From Mugil cephalus (taxonomy: Eukaryota > Chordata > Actinopteri > Mugiliformes > Mugilidae), in assembly GCF_022458985.1 (NCBI RefSeq), contig NC_061789.1, positions 12,306,175 to 12,370,174 of the forward strand: a stretch of DNA of 64,000 nt. The letters run 5' to 3'. The notes beneath the pieces are model-generated. The model was not told where the DNA came from. It saw nothing but the letters and a program-made list of their open reading frames with translations, and searched no databases. This document shows positions 58,310 through 64,000 of the stretch, piece after piece (positions within the stretch are counted from its first letter, which is position 1; each line of letters starts with the position of its first letter). The position numbers and the translations under genes were made by a program.

Positions 58310-60380
58310 ACTTGTATACTTGGAATTGATGAAATTTTGACAACAAGAGGAGGGTGCTCAGCATTTCTCTTCGGTCAGGGGGAAAAGATATGTAACAAAT
58401 AATGTGTCCAGAGGGGTTCCTTGTATTTTGACCTATTAGCCTATTGCATAATTGCCGTCGTATCTTTCGTAAAACAAGCATGTTGGTAGTTTCATTGATA
58501 TTGTAACAGCAAGTCAAAAACAACTTGGGCAATTATGCTATTAGGCTCCTGATATATGAGGATACATTGATGCAGGGAGATGCAGTCATTCAACTGTTAA
58601 ATAAATAATATCAACAAAGAGCACTCTCTACGTAAAGGCAAACAGCTTGCGTATGCCCCATTTGTGTACATCTGTGGGATCAGATCACAGCACATGTTTT
58701 TCTCACATGACCTTATCAAACATGGCAACTCACTAACATCAGTGATTCAGCGGCAGCGAATTTTAACTTTAGTTATTCATGGAGAACAGAGACATGATGT
58801 TGGAAATGGTAGTTGTCATCAACACGTTTAAGAATGTTCTCCCGGCACTGGATGGAGGATGATTCACAAACAAGTCACATATGAGTTACTCTGTATTTAA
58901 TGGTTCATCTGCAGTTTAGAGTAAACTTGACGTCAGATTCTGTAAATGGTCAAGGTGGCACCAGCTGAGGTGAAGGAACTCAAATTCAGTCAGATGTCCG
59001 GCTGTACTGTCCTCTCCAGTCTGTCTGTATCTGCCAGTACGGAGCCAGCTGTCAGATAAACTGAGTTTACAGAGTAAGTGACAGATTTTACACAGATAAT
59101 CGAGTTTTGTTGCCAGTGGAGATTTGATCTCTGAGAATTAAGCAGTGAGCTCCCCTGGTGGTGAGTAAAGGTGCAGCACAGACAGGAGAACTGAGTAATA
59201 ATTAATGTTGTTTACTCTCTGGCGGATGTAGTCAGATGTGAAATTAAAACAACCAAATGAAAAAAGTCAACTTTGACTGACTGGTTGATAAGTAGATGGG
59301 GAATAGATGGAGTTCTGAGATAAAAGCCAGGATGATCGCATGACAAGAAGGATCTCGAATGTACACAAACACTGATAAAAGAAAAAAAAATCTGTTTGAA
59401 TTCATTTTCATTTTCTGCTCAGGTTTCTACAAACACCAGCAAAGTATCTTCTCAGGTCATAGCTATGCGGCTCTGTTCACAGAGGCACACTGACACCTAG
59501 TGGACAGGCGGAGAGCATGCAGCCGCAGCAACAAAAACAATATACTGTATTATTATTATTAGTAGTAGTAGTAGTAGTATTATCATTATTATCATTCAAA
59601 GATTAAATCATCAATAAAAAATAGTAATACAATTGAATATTCTATATTTACATTCACACGCACATTGGTTTAACACGTATTCAATGTCCTCACAAAAATG
59701 GATAAAACAACTAAACAATCAGAGACAGACTAACATAGGTTCAGGTAAACAGATTTACATAAAAACACGATTTTACTGTGCTTTTCTAAAGTCTATCTAC
59801 CAGCAGCAGCCACGGGTGTGTCTAGCCCATTTTTAGGAGCTCAAGCATCCATAAATTTTGTCCCAGGACCCCTAAAAATAAGAGTTGTTTATGATAAGAT
59901 GACAAAAATACATGAGCACGATAGTAGAAAGTGGTGGTGGTGGTTTAAACATAATATATAAGTAGATTAGCTCTCCCAAAGAATGATGTTGTCTCTTGTC
60001 CCTTTAACACTCCTGGACAGCAGTAGCTTTTTGAATCAATCAGAGCTCTGCAAAGGAGTTGTGTTTGAGTAAGTGCTGCATGCAATAATTGTCTCCTGAT
60101 TTCATTGATAAAAGTCATTATAGGATTCAACCAACACAGTCAAAAAGCTCCAAAAAGTTCACGTAAACAGTATGCACTTAACTTTGTCCTAAATAGGGGG
60201 GTTATTTGCCAAAAACACAAAGCTGGAATGATAAGCAGGGTCGCCTATCTTTATTCACCTTCATACCTTTAAGTGTGCTTTGCACTTATTGTTCCAGTTG
60301 CAGAGAGATAGCTTTGCGACACAGGAGTTTGGCATTCAAACACCCTTAAATCCCTGACCCTAGAATCGCCCCTGTGCATC
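58310..60380. other. Intergenic, no gene seen
   Basis: AT-rich DNA upstream of mapt. It has a short (TAG/ATT)n run at 59550-59590 but no supported exon. Confidence 0.35.
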
Positions 60381-60399
60381 TGATCAAACCGGGTGAGAC

Positions 60400-60652
60400 A
60401 GAAGATGACCGTTTATGAGGAGGAGGAGGAGGCTCGTCAGCTCGTGGCTGGACGTTGAAACAAACGGAAGCTCCGGTGACTCCTCTCGTCCTCCGCGTTC
60501 CATCGCGACGCAGGGATGCAGCGGGTCACCATGGCAACAGCAGCCTCCTCCCAGCATGCAGTAGCCTCCCTCCCTCCCTCCCTCTCAGAGCGGCGTCAGG
60601 GTGGAGCAGCAGACAGACGGACATCAGCAGCAGCAGAAGCAGCAGACAGGAG
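60400..60652 (+). promoter_or_regulatory. mapt: mapt promoter region and noncoding exon 1
   Basis: GC-rich, CpG-bearing DNA. It ends in a (CAG)-rich stretch and a consensus donor, AGGAG|GTAAGACA at 60652/60653. The next acceptor in range is at 61201-61202, just before the coding start, as in human MAPT, where exon 0/-1 is noncoding. The transcription start is not visible. Confidence 0.55.
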
Positions 60653-60758
60653 GTAAGACACAGGCAGGCGTCCTCCCTCTGTCCTCCATCTGGGTCCCGG
60701 CCTCCGCGTCTCCTCGTCCTCCGCAGCCTCGGGAGGTTTCTCGGGAGGCAGCGGTGGT

Positions 60759-60786
60759 TTTTTTTTTTTTTTTTTTTTTTTTTTTC
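60759..60786. repeat. Poly(T) tract in mapt intron 1
   Basis: An uninterrupted run of about 28 T, shortly after the noncoding exon. Confidence 0.95.
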
Positions 60787-61204
60787 CGCTCCGTAACCGT
60801 CTGTCACCGCCCGCTCCGCCGCTAGCCCGCAGGCTAACACACAGAGGAGGTGCAGGAGGCGCGGGCAGGTGGAGGAGGTGTAGACAGGAGGTGATGGTAG
60901 ATTTTAAAGGACTTTGTGTGTTGCTGCTGCTGCATCATCATCATCATCATCATGGAGGATTGATTCTGTGTCTGAGCATGCTCACTGACCACTCCTCTGC
61001 TCCTCTCCACCACTTTCCCGCTTCCCCTCATTCCCTCCTCATCTCTCCTCTTTTTCTACTCTTCATTCTTTCCTTTCCACCTCCTCCTCTTGTCCCTCGT
61101 CTCTCTTCTCCGCCCTCTCTTGGCCTCCCATCCCTCCACATGTTGCTCTCCTCTCCCCATTTCCCCTCCATTCTGGTGCTCTCCTCCTTCTCCCCTCCTC
61201 AGTG

Positions 61205-64000
61205 ATGATGGATGGAGACAGCGCCCCCCTCAGAGACGGGTCCGCCCAGGACGCTCAGAAGATGATGGGAGGTTTGTCACTGAGGCCGTCAATCAATGGT
61301 CAATGAGTTCAGTTCTGATGTGTTTGATGAAACTGATTAAACTTTAGACTGACTCCTCCTGTCACACTGACTCCTCCCTGAAGACTGACTCCTCCTCCTC
61401 TCACACTGACTCCTCCTTCCAGACGGACTCCTCCTTCCAGACAGGCTCCTCCCTCTAGACTGACCCCTCCCTTTGAAAGACACAAATTTTCACAGATTGA
61501 CACTTCTCCTCATGCTGACTCCTCTTACACAGACTCCTGTCAGACTCCTCTCATAAGGTGTCCACTTCCTTTCACGTCTCTTACACTGACACCTCCTCCT
61601 GTATTGACTCCTACAATCCAAGTGAAAGCAGGAGTCGGTGTGAGCTGAGACTCCTGCTTTCACTTGGATTTTTATTCTCAGATGAACTCCTCTCCCCTCA
61701 CAATGACTCCTTGCCTTAGATAGACCCCTCCCTTTAAAATTAACTCCTCCTCCCAGACAGACTCCTCCTCCCAGACTGACTCCTGTCAGACTCAGTTTGC
61801 CTCCTTCATCTGTGATGTTGTCTGGACTAGTGATGGACCGATATGGATTTTTCGGGGTCGATACTAATACTGATACCGTTTTTTTTTGTTGTTTTTTTTG
61901 TTTACATCAGCCATGAGCCGATATGTGGAGCCGATACTACACTTTCACCCTCAATTTACATGATAAAAATGATACAATGACATGATAACAAATGTTACAA
62001 GTCTCAATTTAACCAAAAACATAAACATTTATTGAACTCAAAGAATATTTAAGGCTCTCAAGTAAAAAGAGATAAAGCACAAGAATGGGGAGGGGAAATG
62101 TATGGGCTGCACATGTCCAGTGTCCACAGTGTCTCCGGCATGTGTTTCTGTTGTATGTGTGTATGTATATGTATTGGCGAATGCACCTGTGTATCGGCCT
62201 TTACCGATACCAGTAAAAAATGCAGGTATCGGTTGATCTCTAGCCTGGAGCCCCTCTCCTCCTGTTGTCTGCCTCTGTCTCTTTTCTCCTCCTCTTTAAA
62301 TTGTTCTACACTTTCTTTCTCTGCTGTCCTCTTCCATCTTTGTCCTCCACTTCTTTCCTTATTGTCTCCTCCTCCTCCTCCTCCTCCATTAGACCAGGCA
62401 TCTGTCAGGTCTCTGGACAAATACCCAGGTGGAAGCGAAAGGGAAGAGCAGGAGGTTCAGGGAGAGGACGGTGACCAGCCGAAGAGCAGCACTGACGAGC
62501 AGCAGGATGAGCCAAAAGAGCAGCACTCCGAGACAAAGACCAAACAGGAGGAGGAGGAGGAGGAGGAGGGGCAGCAGCTAGTAGGTGAAGAGGAAGACAA
62601 GAAAGAAAAACAGTTGGAGACTCCTTGCGCCTCCTCCACACCTTCTCCTGGAGACGAAAGAGAGGAGCGAGAGCTGACAAAAGAGGAACGGAAAGATGAT
62701 GAAAAGGAAAAGGAAGAAATGAGCGAGGAAGAGGGAGTCAAAGAGAAGGAGGTTCTGACCACCACACCTCCTCCGTCACAAGAGGAGGAGGAGGAGGAGG
62801 AGGAGGACAAAGTGGGAGGAGATGAACAGGAAGAGAAGGAGAATGACACGATTGATGGAGAGAGAGAGGAGGCGAAAGAGGAGAGGGAATCTACAATGAA
62901 AACAGAAGAGGGTCAGCTAGGAGGAGGAGGAGATGGAGGGATGGAGGTGAAGAAACAGGAGCAACCAGAGACACCACCAGTAGGAGCTGATGAAGAGGAG
63001 GGGGTAGAAGAAAGGATGGACAGGGGGAATGAGGAGGAGATGGAGGAGGAAGAAGCCGCAGGTGAGAGAGAGGAGGAGCAGCTGAAAGGAGGAGCGGTGA
63101 CGTCAGCTGAGGAGGAGCAGGTGGAGTCTGTGGAAATCCCTGACGGTAAGGCAAGCGCTCCTTCCCACCCAGGGGAACACGCCGAGGAGCAGGCGGAGAC
63201 CCCCGACACACTGACCCACCAAACTCCCCCTGCTCCTCCGTCTTCAGCAGACCTGGAGATCCCTTCCAGTAAAACAAGCGCTCCTATGACCAACGGACCC
63301 AGCAAAGAGGGAAGAGGTCTGAGTCCTGCTGCAGCTCCTCCCTCCAGAACCAGAGCTCCACCCACAGCGGCTGTCCCCAGCCAGAAAACAAGCAGCTCTC
63401 CTCTGAAACAGGCTGCGCCAGCTAAGAAACCAAGCGCTCCTCCTCCCCTGACTAAAGGTCTGTCCTTCATACCAACTGTCTGCGCACTTTACACATTCCC
63501 TCCACCTCCTGCTCGACCTCCACCGTCCCCGTCCTCTTTCTCGCTCATCTGTAGCTTGCGCCTCCTCCTATTTTTCTTCTTTCCCTCCCTTCACCCTATT
63601 AACACCTCCTTCCCTCTATCCACCTGAGTTGCATTCCTCTTCTTTTTTCCTTTTCGCCTTCTTTTTTTTGTATTTTTTTTTTTTACCTCCCCCTCCCATC
63701 ACGCCTCTTCTCCTCCCTTTTCTCCTCTGTGTCATATTTCTAGATGTTAAAGGAGCATTGCGTATATATTTACGTTTGTCCGAAGCTGAAGGTGACACAG
63801 ACTGGACATTTCCTCTTTAACCTCCTGGGTTGCTGTCACGGAAACGGATTGACCGTCACTCTTTCTCTCTCTCTCTGACCTCTGACCTCTGCTTGTCTTT
63901 TCCGTTTGCTGCTCCCTAACACAGCGACATAACCACTCATGTGATCAGATTCAGTCGCAGCAGCACGAGTTTATTAGTGATAATCAGTAACACAAACCTG
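61205..64000 (+). CDS. mapt: Microtubule-associated protein tau, 5' part
   Basis: Tau binds and stabilises axonal microtubules. Only the N-terminal projection and part of the proline-rich region are in the window. Start exon 61203-61271 opens MMDGDSAPLRDG and ends in phase 1. The next exon, 62393-63457, is 1065 nt (355 codons) and continues DQASVRSLDKYPGG. It is very rich in Glu, Lys and Asp for some 240 codons, with two poly-Glu runs, then turns Pro/Ser/Lys-rich, with K-x-SAP motifs recurring (GKASAP, SKTSAP, KKPSAP). It ends LTK-G at the donor GTCTGT. The tubulin-binding repeats must lie beyond 64000. The call rests on composition, exon plan and position next to crhr1; MAP2 or MAP4 cannot be wholly excluded from these exons alone. 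Confidence 0.72.
61347..61800 (+). repeat. Degenerate CTGACTCCTCC minisatellite in mapt intron
   Basis: Some 20 or more irregular copies of an 11-25 bp unit built on (A)GACTGACTCCTCC, with CACACTGACTCCTCC and CCAGACAGACTCCTCC variants. A perfect inverted repeat (61615-61670) interrupts the array. Confidence 0.8.
61615..61670. repeat. Perfect 22-bp inverted repeat in mapt intron
   Basis: The 22 bases at 61615-61636 (ending GCAGGAGTC) are the exact reverse complement of 61649-61670 (starting GACTCCTGC). The loop of 12 bases is GGTGTGAGCTGA. The transcript could form a stable hairpin. Confidence 0.9.
61828..62242 (+). mobile_element. hAT-like MITE in mapt intron, with target-site duplication
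   Basis: The left end TAGTGATGGACCGATATGG and the right end, on the other strand TAGAGATCAACCGATACC, are the inverted termini of a common vertebrate hAT MITE type (TAGGGATGCACCGATA). The flanking 8-mers GTCTGGAC (61820-61827) and GCCTGGAG (62243-62250) agree at 6 of 8 positions. It ends 150 bp before the large mapt exon. The centre encodes nothing. Confidence 0.7.
63458..64000 (+). other. mapt intron, no further exon seen
   Basis: A CT-rich intron start with T-runs at 63663-63690 and a (CT)n(GACCTCT)n patch at about 63860-63893. The reading frame stays open to a TGA at 63625-63627, but composition and the donor at 63457/63458 suggest this is read-through, not coding. Confidence 0.5.

Noticed and set aside
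63130-63160. An internal splice donor (GACG|GTAAGG) within the large mapt exon
   Set aside because: The frame stays open and Lys/Ser/Pro-rich in the same style up to 63457, so reading through is simpler; cDNA could overturn this.
62457-63470. Long Ser/Pro-rich minus-strand frames opposite mapt
   Set aside because: They are the complement of the GAG-rich coding exon; no splice sites or homology support them.

Overview
The window looks like nuclear DNA of a ray-finned (teleost) fish. Genes have many short exons with GT-AG introns, often only 80-150 bp in the compact genes. (CA)n tracts are frequent, and there are fragments of Tc1-like and hAT-like DNA transposons of the kinds common in fish genomes. 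I rebuilt five protein-coding genes exon by exon, checking splice sites and phase. Three lie on the minus strand in the first 18 kb and two on the plus strand from 29.6 kb to the end.

Minus strand, by rising coordinate: a synaptogyrin-1-like gene (2092-5747, four coding exons plus an alternative 3' exon); the whole coding region of an integrin alpha subunit closest to alpha-IIb (6810-15004, 32 coding exons, 1044 codons plus stop); and a classical four-exon water-channel aquaporin (16951-18080). From 18.1 to 29.2 kb I see no gene, only transposon remnants, satellites and microsatellites.

Plus strand: corticotropin-releasing hormone receptor 1 (crhr1, 29606-52684), with a tiny first coding exon, a 12.1 kb first intron and an extra 51-nt exon that fits in frame in the ligand-binding ectodomain. 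From 52.7 to 60.4 kb there is 3' UTR and intergenic repeat. From 60.4 kb the 5' part of microtubule-associated protein tau (mapt) begins: a GC-rich noncoding first exon, a short start exon and a 1065-nt acidic/proline-rich exon. The tubulin-binding repeats lie beyond the window.

ITGA2B, CRHR1 and MAPT sit in the same order in human 17q21.31, so the window appears to be an orthologous block. The synaptogyrin and the aquaporin are not part of that human segment as I know it. The five genes are not a functional unit: they serve synaptic vesicle membranes, thrombocyte adhesion, water permeability, stress-hormone signalling and axonal microtubules.

I found no clearly new biological system. The most interesting items are the crhr1 cassette exon and its three overlapping start codons, the apparent lack of a furin site in the integrin, an intron made almost wholly of a pentanucleotide repeat, a perfect 22-bp inverted repeat and a recent-looking hAT MITE inside mapt, and several nested or foldback transposons.
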